The notes beneath the pieces were generated by a model, which was not told the DNA's origin, did not search any database, and worked only from the letters and a program-made list of their open reading frames with translations. From contig CALVDE010000018.1 of assembly GCA_944326265.1 (NCBI GenBank), positions 1 through 64,000 on the forward strand: DNA of 64,000 nt, in the 5' to 3' direction. Made by a program: the position numbers and the translations under genes. Of the stretch, positions 1 through 7,656 are shown one piece after another. Each line of letters opens with the position of its first letter. Position 1 is the first letter of the stretch. This DNA comes from an uncultured Bacteroidales bacterium (GTDB taxonomy: Bacteria; Bacteroidota; Bacteroidia; Bacteroidales; UBA932).

Positions 1-75
1 CAGCAGGTGGACCCGTAAACTGTTGCTTTTTATCATTACTTTTTCTCTTGTGTCCAACTTTTTTGGTACACCTCA
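1..75 (-). mobile_element. Possible insertion-sequence terminus (IS3-like)
   Basis: Positions 51-70 read TGTCCAACTTTTTTGGTACA, starting with TG and ending with CA. On the minus strand this gives a TGTACC...GTTGGACA pattern that resembles the terminal repeats of IS3-family elements. The element, if real, would extend leftwards out of the window; a short minus-strand reading frame begins at 36 and runs off the edge. Only one end is visible and no transposase motif can be seen, so the family is inferred from terminal resemblance alone. Confidence 0.3.
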
Positions 76-246
76 TGGCCTGAAAAAACAGACCATAACG
101 CAACTGTTATATTCAATAGTTGCTGATTGACAGTTAGTTATGATAGGTGCCGGTGCCTTATGGGGTAGATTAATGGGGCAGATTAGGAGACGCACCGCCC
201 ATCTCTCCGCCACATACCTCAGTTCCATTCCCAATCCTCCCGGCAT

Positions 247-429
247 CCTCACGTTGCTTTTTAGTTGTATTGCAACCGCCTGATTGACCGGGTATTGCAT
301 TTTGCGTAAAAAGTTAAGTGACGGCAAAAAGGCCGATTTTAGGTGAAATCCGCCCCACTTAAAATATCGGCTGACAGATAAAGTGCTTATCTTTAAGTAT
401 ATGCAACTCAACTAAAAAGCAACGTGAGG
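247..429. repeat. MITE-like element with perfect 21-bp inverted repeats
   Basis: Positions 247-267 and 409-429 are perfect reverse complements over 21 bp. The match continues inwards to 274 and 402 with two mismatches. The arms enclose about 140 bp of AT-rich DNA. A 112-codon reading frame crosses this block on the minus strand, but it shows no recognisable domain. The structure fits a small non-autonomous inverted-repeat element or an IS remnant. No clear target-site duplication is visible. Confidence 0.55.
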
Positions 430-435
430 TCATCT

Positions 436-534
436 GGACATTTTATCACCCAAAATGTCCACCCCGCCCAACGTGATCACCCCGCCCAACGTGATGATTG
501 TAGGGGGTATTCTGTGTTGGGGGTATTCTGTGTT
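436..534. repeat. Hairpin plus two short tandem duplications
   Basis: A perfect 9-bp hairpin (436-444 with 452-460, 7-nt loop) is followed directly by two copies of an 18-bp unit (461-478 and 479-496, differing only at the last base). After six bases come two perfect copies of a 16-bp unit (503-518 and 519-534). No coding function is apparent. Slipped-strand duplication in a mobile-element remnant is one explanation. Confidence 0.65.
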
Positions 535-551
535 TCGGATCACCTTCGGAA

Positions 552-630
552 GGCGGAAATAACGCATAAAACAAATACGAACAGACTTACAAAAATGTTC
601 GTAAATCTGTTCGTATGTTCTGGTTCCGCC
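552..630. repeat. Nested inverted repeat
   Basis: Positions 575-590 pair with 601-616 (one mismatch, 10-nt loop). An outer arm, GGCGGAA at 552-558, pairs with TTCCGCC at 624-630. There is no T-tract after the stem, so a simple intrinsic terminator is unlikely. The 147 bp from here to the tRNA hold nothing else that can be recognised. Confidence 0.5.
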
Positions 631-777
631 TCCTTGCCGATGAGCCATATATCTTCTATGGCAAATTGGAGAAAGACATCAATTTATCAACCTGAAAAAT
701 GGGCGATTTTATGGGTTTTATAAAAAGAGAAAGAGGTATAAGAAATTGATTAACAATAACTTATGCCCCTTTTTCTG

Positions 778-864
778 CGGTGAGGGGGGGATTCGAACCC
801 CCGGTACGGTAACCCGTACGGCAGTTTAGCAAACTGCTGGTTTAAGCCACTCACCCACCTCACC
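778..864 (-). tRNA. tRNA-Ser (GCT)
   Basis: On the minus strand the cloverleaf has acceptor stem GGTGAGG/CCTCACC, the anticodon GCT (complement of 828-830) in a TTGCTAA loop, a long class II variable arm and the T-loop sequence GGTTCGAATCC. G at 778 is the discriminator; CCA is not encoded. The long variable arm and anticodon identify serine. The 3' end faces the repeat-rich block at 1-777, the usual orientation for integration at a tRNA gene. Confidence 0.95.
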
Positions 865-882
865 TTCGGCTTAACCGGACGG

Positions 883-913
883 CAAAAGTACGTCTTTTTT
901 GCAAAAAAGCAAA
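883..913 (-). promoter_or_regulatory. Promoter of tRNA-Ser
   Basis: On the minus strand, TTTG (complement of 910-913) is followed by exactly 19 nt and then TACTTTTG (complement of 883-890). This matches the Bacteroidetes sigma-ABfr consensus TTTG-N19-TAnnTTTG, and it lies 18 bp upstream of the tRNA 5' end. Confidence 0.75.
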
Positions 914-931
914 ATTTAGTTCATATCTTTG
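898..931 (+). promoter_or_regulatory. Probable promoter of the lipoprotein gene at 981
   Basis: TATCTTTG at 924-931 matches the TAnnTTTG -7 element. A TTTG at 898-901 lies 22 nt upstream, slightly wider than the usual 19-21. It predicts a leader of about 45 nt. It is divergent from, and interleaved with, the tRNA-Ser promoter. Confidence 0.5.
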
Positions 932-980
932 TTCTGCTGAGCGGTAAAACGTTAATCTTAATCATAATTTCAGAACTGAT

Positions 981-2681
981 ATGAATACTTCTTCGATTCC
1001 TGACTCACATTCATTGCCTGAGAGCCGTCCGTTTGTGTCCATGGCTCTGCTTTCCGTCGTAATGACGGTTTTTTCAGTTGCGCTCCTATGCTCGTGCAGC
1101 GGCAGCGACGGCGGAGGGACAATCGCATCAGGCGGGCTGGAGATAACCGCAGAAATTCCGGGTTTCCGGCTTTCGGACGGCAGTGCATTCTCCGTCTGGG
1201 ACGGCCATGACGACCAGGACGGCAGCGATGAGCTTGACGGCGGCACCGGCATCACGGCAGGACTGTATGCCGTAAAGGACGGCGGCATAGTCGGGGACTG
1301 CGCCAATCTCGCTGTCGCCATCAGGCCGGGCGGTATGGATGCGGAAGGAGAAGGAGGCTTGAGTGTCTGCGTGATAGAGGAAGAGGTGGAACTGCCTCAG
1401 GATGCCGTGTTCTACCTGTATGCTCCCCGGGTGGAGGACCTGCGCCTGACTCCGGATGCCAAGGCCGGGGACGCGGAGGGCTTTTTCGCAGAACTGGTCG
1501 GATCGTGGACGGTACCCGAGGACCAGAGTGATGAGGGGGGCATGGCTGCGGCCGGCCTGATGACGGCATCCGCGTCCATCGCGGACGGGAAGCTGCATTT
1601 CGCCATGCGGCATGCCATGAGCCTTCTGGAGCTTGAGCTTCCCGGTGTCAGATATGTGTTTACCAACACGGACCGGGACATTCCGGATTACAGCATTGCA
1701 TACGGCGGCGGGTTCAGTGACGGCCCGGTACCGCTGTCTCTCGGAACGGACAGGGCGGTTCTGCTCTTCAATCCCGTGTCCGGAGGTCTTCCTTCAGGCC
1801 GTTACGGTGAGTACAGCTGGAGCTGCGCGGAAAGCGCGCTTCCGGGGGAAAGCTATCTGGTCAGGATCGGCGGAGGCATGGAGCAGCGCAGCCATGAGCT
1901 GCGTCCCGGAGACTTCTTCCTGGCTGACGGCTGCCTGCTGTCCAGGGACGCGGATGCTGGGGAGGTGGCTTCGTCGGATGTGGTGGGAATAGTCTTCCAG
2001 ACCGATCCGGAGCGGATAGGCGCGGGAGAGAAGGAGGCGTTGGGCGGAACGGCGCATGCCCTGGTGGTGTCGTGCAGGACTGTCGGTGACGGTGCTCTGT
2101 TCCAATGGTTTGTCAAGGACGGCAGCAGCTCCAGGGACGAGACGGAGATAGGTCTGGACAACAAGTTCGACGGTGAGGACGCATACGCCAGCTTCAGCAT
2201 GGCCGATGCCGATATCGAGGGATACAGGAACAACATGGCCGTGCGTACAGCCAGGGCGGAGGACTATGCCGCAGGATGCTATCCGGCTTTCAAGGCCGCA
2301 GAGGACTACGGTTCGGAGGAATACGGCAGGCTTACGGCATCAGGGACCACCGGCTGGTTCCTGCCCTCCAACGGACAGTGGTTCGATATCGTGAGGAATC
2401 TGTGCGGCGTGACTCTGGACGCATCCAATATGGTGGACTGGGGCATGGGTGATTTCTACTGGACGGGCCTGGGCGATCTGTCAGGCATGATGGACGCGGC
2501 CATGGCCAAGGTGCCTGACAGCAGGAAGTCATCTTACTATATCTACAGCTATCAGTGGACATCCTCGCCTGCGTCTGAGACCGGCGCCAGGTATTTCGAC
2601 TTCTACTACGACGGTACGGCTTTCTGCAACAATCTGTCCAAGTCCCATGCCGACCCCGTAAGGTGTGTCCTGGCTTTCTAG
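981..2681 (+). CDS. Lipoprotein with fimbrillin-like N-terminus and FISUMP-type C-terminal domain
   Basis: This 566-residue protein is probably an envelope lipoprotein. It has a hydrophobic segment (about residues 21-36) followed by LCSC with the lipidated Cys at 39. Met21 (nt 1041) would give a more typical short signal peptide, but the promoter at 924-931 fits the first ATG. Residues of about 50-300 are acidic and beta-rich, like fimbrillin/Mfa2-type lipoproteins. The last ~120 residues contain GWFLPSNGQWFDIV, YQWTSSPA and PVRCVLAF, the pattern of FISUMP / DUF1566-like domains of Bacteroidetes surface proteins. Its ligand is unknown. The gene ends with a 4-bp convergent overlap on the response regulator, leaving no room for a terminator. 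Confidence 0.7.
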   Translation: MNTSSIPDSHSLPESRPFVSMALLSVVMTVFSVALLCSCSGSDGGGTIASGGLEITAEIPGFRLSDGSAFSVWDGHDDQDGSDELDGGTGITAGLYAVKDGGIVGDCANLAVAIRPGGMDAEGEGGLSVCVIEEEVELPQDAVFYLYAPRVEDLRLTPDAKAGDAEGFFAELVGSWTVPEDQSDEGGMAAAGLMTASASIADGKLHFAMRHAMSLLELELPGVRYVFTNTDRDIPDYSIAYGGGFSDGPVPLSLGTDRAVLLFNPVSGGLPSGRYGEYSWSCAESALPGESYLVRIGGGMEQRSHELRPGDFFLADGCLLSRDADAGEVASSDVVGIVFQTDPERIGAGEKEALGGTAHALVVSCRTVGDGALFQWFVKDGSSSRDETEIGLDNKFDGEDAYASFSMADADIEGYRNNMAVRTARAEDYAAGCYPAFKAAEDYGSEEYGRLTASGTTGWFLPSNGQWFDIVRNLCGVTLDASNMVDWGMGDFYWTGLGDLSGMMDAAMAKVPDSRKSSYYIYSYQWTSSPASETGARYFDFYYDGTAFCNNLSKSHADPVRCVLAF

Positions 2682-3400
2682 CGCACGGGCGGCTGCCCTG
2701 TGAGGAATTCCGTCAGTGCGCTGCGGTACGTGTCCGATACCGGTATGCGTGCGTTTCCGAAGACCATCCTGCCTCTCTCCAGGCACGTCATCCTGGAGGG
2801 CTGGACGATATACGAGCGGTGCACCCGGATGAAGCGGTCCGGGGGCAGCTGCTCCTCCAGTGATTTCAGGGTCATGAGAGACAGCACCGGATGCTCATCT
2901 CCTTCAAGATACAGCTTGACATAGTCTTTCAGCCCCTCGGCATAGAGAAGTCTGTCCAGGTCTATCCGTACCAGCCGGTAGTCCGCCTTGACGTATATGG
3001 AGGTTGTCTGCCGCCTGACGTGTTCCGTGCCGGAGCCGGCCACTGCGAACCAGTCCAGGGCTCTCCGGGCGGCGGAAAGGAAGTCGTTGTAGCTTATAGG
3101 TTTGAGCAGATAGTCCAGGGCATTGACCCTGAAGCCTTCCACGGCATAGTTGCTGAAGGCGGTGGTAAATATCACCCGCGTCCGCTCAGGCAGCATCCGG
3201 GCAAGTTCCATCCCGCTCAGCTCCGGCATCTGGATATCGCAGAACAGCAGATCCACAGCCTCCCGTCCCAGTGCCTCGAATGTCGCCGAGGCACTGTAGA
3301 ATGACCCCTTCAGCTCCAGAAATGGGGTCTTGCGGACATATCCCTCTATCAGCTCCACCGCCAGGGGCTCGTCATCCACGACATAACAGGTCAGTTTCAT
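2678..3400 (-). CDS. LytTR-family response regulator
   Basis: This DNA-binding response regulator is about 240 aa from Met at 3400. The receiver domain shows the acidic pair D9-D10, the phospho-acceptor D55 in FCDIQMPELSG and the conserved Lys in DYLLKPI. The C-terminal half is a LytTR domain (IYVKADYRLVRIDLDRLLYAEGLKDYVKLYL and HRSYIV). A longer reading frame begins at 3424 inside the kinase gene, but Met 3400 directly follows the kinase stop (7-bp gap), so it is chosen. The gene is last in an operon with a LytS-type kinase and a MacAB-TolC-type exporter. Control of that exporter by the pair is inferred from position. Confidence 0.92.
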   Translation of the reverse strand: MKLTCYVVDDEPLAVELIEGYVRKTPFLELKGSFYSASATFEALGREAVDLLFCDIQMPELSGMELARMLPERTRVIFTTAFSNYAVEGFRVNALDYLLKPISYNDFLSAARRALDWFAVAGSGTEHVRRQTTSIYVKADYRLVRIDLDRLLYAEGLKDYVKLYLEGDEHPVLSLMTLKSLEEQLPPDRFIRVHRSYIVQPSRMTCLERGRMVFGNARIPVSDTYRSALTEFLTGQPPVR

Positions 3401-3407
3401 AGTGCTC

Positions 3408-4466
3408 TCATTTACTAAGGTCAATACTCAGGAAGGCGCGGTACTCCTCCCCCTCCTGTCCGTAGCGCAGCACGTGCTTTCCGGGATATATCAGCTCCAG
3501 CCGGCGGCTGAGGTTCGCCAGCCCTACTCCGGAGCCGCTGCGGTCAGTCCCCTGCGTCTTGGGGAAGCAGCTGTTGGCAGTAAAGCACTCCAGCCGGTTC
3601 CCTTCCACAGTGATCCGTATGTGTACATACGAGGGCTTGTCATTGCTGACTCCGTGCTTGAAGGCATTCTCCACCAGAGAGATGAACAGCAGCGGAGCAA
3701 TCATCTGTCCCGCAGGTGCCTCAGGCAGCTCCACGCTGACTTTCACATACCCGGGCAGGCGGATGCGCATCAGGGCGATGTACTCCCGGATAAAATCCAC
3801 CTCGTCCTTCAGCGGCACCTCTTCCCGGTTGCCGCCGTAGAGGACATAGCGGAGCAGATGGCTGAGGTCGTGGACGGCAATCTGTGCCCGTGCCGGGTCG
3901 ATCTGTATGAGGGAATAGATGTTGTTCAGGGTGTTGAAGAGAAAATGGGGGTTGAGCTGTTGCCTGAGATTCTGCAGTTCGGCCTCTGAGCGGCGGTGCT
4001 CAAGGTCCCGGCGGGCGGCCTCGGCTCTCCACCAGCCCGCCGTCATTCTCACCGCCACGCTGGCTCCTGCCACCAGCACGTACATCAAGGCATTGCGCCC
4101 CAGGAACATCATGCTGTCCATCAGGGGCCGCATCCTCGGAGGGCGGTGGAAATCCGGCGGCAGGACATACCTGAAAATCAGATGCACCGCAGTCATGGCC
4201 GCCGCGATGAGCAGGATGTTGAGTATGACGAACAGTCCCATGCGGCGCCGGGCCAGAAACTTGTCTATCAGGATGAAATAGTTGAGGTAAAATACCGCCA
4301 TGAAAGACAGGGGGACCATCAGGAAGCGGATGTACTCCGTTCCGGTCATCATGGGCCTGTCCGGAGAGGTCCGGAACAGGGGCAGGCATATCACCACGGC
4401 CCATATCAGGGCGTGGATCAGCCATCCTGTGTGTCTTGTCTGACGTTGTTTCATAGCGCTCGGCAT
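3408..4466 (-). CDS. LytS/YehU-type sensor histidine kinase
   Basis: This membrane kinase has about 352 aa. Four hydrophobic segments fill roughly the first 150 residues. They are followed by a short linker coiled coil and the His_kinase domain: the phospho-acceptor His is in NPHFLFNTLNNIYSLI, the N box in SLVENAFKHGV and the G box in GSGVGLANLSRRL. There is no separate extracellular sensor domain, so the membrane region probably senses the signal. In-frame starts exist at 4490 (TTG), 4466 (ATG) and 4454 (ATG); 4466 or 4454 is more likely than TTG. The response regulator gene follows at 7 bp. The upstream neighbour is the MacB permease gene. Confidence 0.92.
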   Translation of the reverse strand: MPSAMKQRQTRHTGWLIHALIWAVVICLPLFRTSPDRPMMTGTEYIRFLMVPLSFMAVFYLNYFILIDKFLARRRMGLFVILNILLIAAAMTAVHLIFRYVLPPDFHRPPRMRPLMDSMMFLGRNALMYVLVAGASVAVRMTAGWWRAEAARRDLEHRRSEAELQNLRQQLNPHFLFNTLNNIYSLIQIDPARAQIAVHDLSHLLRYVLYGGNREEVPLKDEVDFIREYIALMRIRLPGYVKVSVELPEAPAGQMIAPLLFISLVENAFKHGVSNDKPSYVHIRITVEGNRLECFTANSCFPKTQGTDRSGSGVGLANLSRRLELIYPGKHVLRYGQEGEEYRAFLSIDLSK

Positions 4467-4491
4467 TGTCGTGAATGCAAATGTAAGCAAA

Positions 4492-5712
4492 TTACTCGTA
4501 TCTTATCGCCTCTATCGGGTCCAGTCCGGCGGCTTTTCTGGCCGGATACCAGCCGAAGAAGACTCCGGTCACTGTGCAGACTGCGAACGAGAGTATCACG
4601 CTCCAGGGCTGGATGAAGACGGGGTAGGAGGCCAGGAGGTTGACCAGCAGGGCAGCCCCGACCCCGACGATGACCCCGATGAGACCGCCGGTCACGCTGA
4701 TGAGCACGGCTTCGATGAGGAACTGCGCCAGAATATCCCGGCCCTTGGCCCCTATCGACATCCTCAGGCCTATCTCGCGGGTGCGCTCGGTGACCGAGAC
4801 ATACATGATGTTCATGATGCCGATGCCTCCGACCAGCAGCGAGATGCCGGCCACGACCGCCAGCAGCACCGTCATCGTGTCGGTGGTGGAGGACATCATG
4901 GACGAGAGTTCCTGCTGGGAACGGATGGAGAAATCGTCCTCGTCGGTGTCCTTGAGCCGGTGGTTGTCCCTCAGTATCCGGGAGATCTCATCGATGGCCT
5001 CCTCCGTATAGTCCTCCGAGACAGCGGAGCAGATAATCTCCTGGAGATGGGTGATGGCCAGCATCCTCTTCTGCACCGTGGTGTAAGGCGCGATGATCAG
5101 GTCGTCCTGGTCCATGCCCATGCTGTTGTAGCCCTTGCTCTCCAGCACTCCGATGATGCGCAGGGGGATGCTTCCGAAGCGGATTACCTTCCCTATCGGA
5201 TTCTGTCCCTCGGGGAAGAGCTCGTCCACTACCGATTTGCCGACCAGGCAGACCTTGGCCGCCGTGCGGATATCCTGCCCGGTGAATATTTCCCCGTCCT
5301 GGACCCGGTAACGCCGGATCTCCAGATAGTCCCTGTTCACTCCGTAGACCGTGGTCGGGGTATTCTCCGCCCCGTAAATGGCCTGCCCGGAACTGTTGAC
5401 CGCAGGAGAGACGTAGGTGACGAAACTGGTCTGCGCCTGGATGTCCTGAAGGTCCTCGAGCTTGAGGGACTCCATGTCGTCCGCGCTCAGCCTCACTCCG
5501 CCCCTGCGCTCGCCGCCCGGATGGATCATGATCATATTGGAGCCCATCTCGCTGATCTGCGCCTGGATGCTCCGCTTGGACCCCTGGCCGATGGCCAGCA
5601 TCGTTATCACGGCAGCTACGCCGATAATGATGCCGAGCATGGTCAGGAACCCACGGAATTTGTTGTTGCTGAGAGCCTTTACGGCTATTTTGAAAAGATT
5701 GCCTATATTCAT
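4492..5712 (-). CDS. MacB-family ABC transporter permease
   Basis: This 406-aa inner-membrane protein has the MacB/LolC-type layout: one N-terminal transmembrane helix (about 20-42, LTMLGIIIGVAAVITMLAIGQG), a large periplasmic domain (about 45-270), then three C-terminal helices with the FtsX-like motif TREIGLRMSIGA. In MacB systems this protein couples cytoplasmic ATP hydrolysis to transfer of substrate in the periplasm towards a TolC channel. The separate ATPase gene lies 3 bp upstream, and adaptor and TolC genes precede it, so this is a complete tripartite exporter. The substrate is unknown; peptides, lipids or macrolide-like drugs are exported by relatives. Confidence 0.93.
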   Translation of the reverse strand: MNIGNLFKIAVKALSNNKFRGFLTMLGIIIGVAAVITMLAIGQGSKRSIQAQISEMGSNMIMIHPGGERRGGVRLSADDMESLKLEDLQDIQAQTSFVTYVSPAVNSSGQAIYGAENTPTTVYGVNRDYLEIRRYRVQDGEIFTGQDIRTAAKVCLVGKSVVDELFPEGQNPIGKVIRFGSIPLRIIGVLESKGYNSMGMDQDDLIIAPYTTVQKRMLAITHLQEIICSAVSEDYTEEAIDEISRILRDNHRLKDTDEDDFSIRSQQELSSMMSSTTDTMTVLLAVVAGISLLVGGIGIMNIMYVSVTERTREIGLRMSIGAKGRDILAQFLIEAVLISVTGGLIGVIVGVGAALLVNLLASYPVFIQPWSVILSFAVCTVTGVFFGWYPARKAAGLDPIEAIRYE

Positions 5713-5715
5713 GGC

Positions 5716-6456
5716 CTAGTCCTCCTCTACCGGGATGGACGCGAGGGTGGCGGCTGCGTCGAGGATATTCCCGTTGAGGATATCCCCGGTCACCCTTCCG
5801 TCGCGGAGGGTGATGTTGCGGCTGCTGTACCGCGCTATCTCGGGATTATGCGTTACGAAAATTATGGTCCGGCCCTCGGCGTGGAGCTTCTGGAAGAGCA
5901 CCAGCACCTCGAAGCTGGTGCGGGTGTCGAGGTTGCCGGTGGCCTCGTCGGCCAGAATTACCGCCGGGTCGTTGACCAGGGCCCGGGCGATGGCCACCCT
6001 CTGCATCTGTCCGCCGGACATCTGGTTGCTCTTGTGCCACAGGCGGTCGCCCAGCCCCACTGCCTCCAGTGCACTGACGGCCTTCTGGCGCCGCTGCGAG
6101 GAGGAGTAGGAGGGATTGTACATCAGGGGCAGCTCCACATTCTCCACGGCCGTGGTCTTGGGCAGGAGGTTGTAGCTCTGGAAGACGAAGCCTATCTTGC
6201 GGTTGCGCAGGGTCGCCCTCCGGTTCTTGTCCATGGTCCGGACGGATATGCCGTCGAGCCAGTATTCTCCTGAAGTGGGGGTGTCCAGGCAGCCGAGGGT
6301 GTTGAGCAGTGTGGACTTGCCAGAGCCGGAGGAGCCCATGATGGTCACGAACTCCCCTTCGGTGATGGTGAAGGACACTCCTCTGAGTGCGTGGACCGTC
6401 TCTTCTCCGACTATGAAGTCGCGGCGGATATCCTCAAGTTTGATAATCTCTCTCAT
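5716..6456 (-). CDS. MacB-type ABC transporter ATP-binding protein
   Basis: This 246-aa nucleotide-binding subunit carries Walker A GSSGSGKST (residues 41-49), the Q-loop in FVFQSYNLLP, the signature MSGGQMQRVAIARAL, and Walker B VILADEATGNLD followed by the His switch FVTHN. The Walker B/D-loop region usually reads LADEPTGNLD in this family; here Pro is replaced by Ala, while the catalytic Glu is kept, so activity is expected. The last ~20 residues extend past the core fold. The gene lies 11 bp after the adaptor gene and 3 bp before the permease gene, in the same operon. Confidence 0.95.
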   Translation of the reverse strand: MREIIKLEDIRRDFIVGEETVHALRGVSFTITEGEFVTIMGSSGSGKSTLLNTLGCLDTPTSGEYWLDGISVRTMDKNRRATLRNRKIGFVFQSYNLLPKTTAVENVELPLMYNPSYSSSQRRQKAVSALEAVGLGDRLWHKSNQMSGGQMQRVAIARALVNDPAVILADEATGNLDTRTSFEVLVLFQKLHAEGRTIIFVTHNPEIARYSSRNITLRDGRVTGDILNGNILDAAATLASIPVEED

Positions 6457-6467
6457 GACCGGCTGTT

Positions 6468-7652
6468 TTATCTGGGAGGTCCGGGCATGAATGGACTGCG
6501 CTCCTGCTGTGCGGCTTTTACCGGCACTGCCGCCATCTGCACTCCGGTGACGACGGTCTCTCCCTCGGCCACTCCGGAGATGATCTCGGTCATCTCTCCG
6601 TCGGACTCGCCCACAGTCACCGTCCGTGGCTCCAGCTGAGTGCCGTTCATGACCCAGCAGATATTTTCGGGGCCTTTCTTCCCGGCTTCCGGAACGGCTA
6701 TGCTGTAGCCCATGGACTCCATCATGCCGGGGTCGGGGACGAAGCGCAGCGCCTTGGACGGGATGCAGCAGACATTGTTGCGCTCGAGGGTATATATCGT
6801 CACATTGGCGGTCAGGCCCGGCTTGAGCTTCAGCTCCGGATTGTAGGCCGTGATAACCACCTCGTATGTCACGACACTCGACTCAGTGGTGGCTTCCAGA
6901 CGCACCTGTTTCACTGTGCCGCTGAACACGTCGTCCGGATAGGCATCCACTGTGAAATCCACCCTCTGACCCTCCTGCACATAACCTATGTCGGCCTCGT
7001 CCACGTCTGCTATCACCTGCATGTCGGTCAGGTCGTTGGCTATCGTGAACAGGGTCGGGGTCTCGAAACCGGCGGCCACTGTCTGCCCCTCTTCCACGGC
7101 GCGGCTTATGACCACTCCGTCGATGGGCGAGGTGATGGTGGCGTAGCCCAGATTGCGCCGGATACCTACAATGGAGGCCTGACGCTGGGCGTAGGTGTTC
7201 CTGGCCGTCTCATAGAGGTAGAGGGCCTCGTCGTACTCGGCGTCACTGACCAGTTCCTTTTCATAGAGCTGCTTGGTACGGAGATATTCCTTCATGCGGT
7301 ACTCGTACTCGGTCTTGCTGCTGGCCAGCTGGGCCTCGGCCTCCTCCAGGTCGGATTCCAGAGTCACCTTGTCCATCTCGGCGATGAGCTGGCCGGCGGT
7401 GACCCGGTCGTTGTAGTCCACATAGAGCCTGTCGATGATGCCGGAGACCTGAGTTCCGACCTCCACGAGGGTGACGGGCTCGACGGTGCCCGTGGCGGTC
7501 ACGGAGTTGCGGATGTCGCCCCTGGCGGCGACGGCGGTCTGAAGGGTGATGTCCCCTCCGCCTGAAGGCCGGACCGTCAGCCATATACCCACAGCTGCGG
7601 CAGCCAGTACCGCCGTCCACACGGTTATTTTTACTGTCGTTTTCTTTTTCAT
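6468..7652 (-). CDS. MacA/HlyD-type periplasmic adaptor (membrane fusion protein)
   Basis: This 394-aa protein has one N-terminal membrane anchor (about 8-27). The biotinyl-lipoyl half motifs are VEVGTQVSGIIDRLYVDYNDRVTAGQLIAEMD and SPIDGVVISRAVEEGQTVAAGFETPTLFTIA. A helical hairpin lies between them (about 95-165), and a beta-barrel domain follows with KPGLTANVTI. This is the full MacA-like architecture that bridges the inner-membrane ABC transporter and the outer-membrane channel. It is encoded 4 bp after the TolC-like gene and 11 bp before the ATPase gene. Confidence 0.94.
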   Translation of the reverse strand: MKKKTTVKITVWTAVLAAAAVGIWLTVRPSGGGDITLQTAVAARGDIRNSVTATGTVEPVTLVEVGTQVSGIIDRLYVDYNDRVTAGQLIAEMDKVTLESDLEEAEAQLASSKTEYEYRMKEYLRTKQLYEKELVSDAEYDEALYLYETARNTYAQRQASIVGIRRNLGYATITSPIDGVVISRAVEEGQTVAAGFETPTLFTIANDLTDMQVIADVDEADIGYVQEGQRVDFTVDAYPDDVFSGTVKQVRLEATTESSVVTYEVVITAYNPELKLKPGLTANVTIYTLERNNVCCIPSKALRFVPDPGMMESMGYSIAVPEAGKKGPENICWVMNGTQLEPRTVTVGESDGEMTEIISGVAEGETVVTGVQMAAVPVKAAQQERSPFMPGPPR

Positions 7653-7656
7653 TGGA

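Noticed and set aside
461-534. Possible CRISPR array from the short tandem repeats
   Set aside because: The units are directly adjacent without spacers, occur only twice each, and no cas gene is present in the window.
73-723. Reading frames of 99 and 112 codons in the repeat-rich block
   Set aside because: They cross inverted and tandem repeats, have no domain pattern and no promoter or ribosome-binding context.
4471-6273. A 600-codon plus-strand reading frame antisense to the MacB permease and ATPase genes
   Set aside because: It is a codon-bias shadow of two clear genes on the minus strand. It is rich in His, Asp and Gly without any domain pattern.
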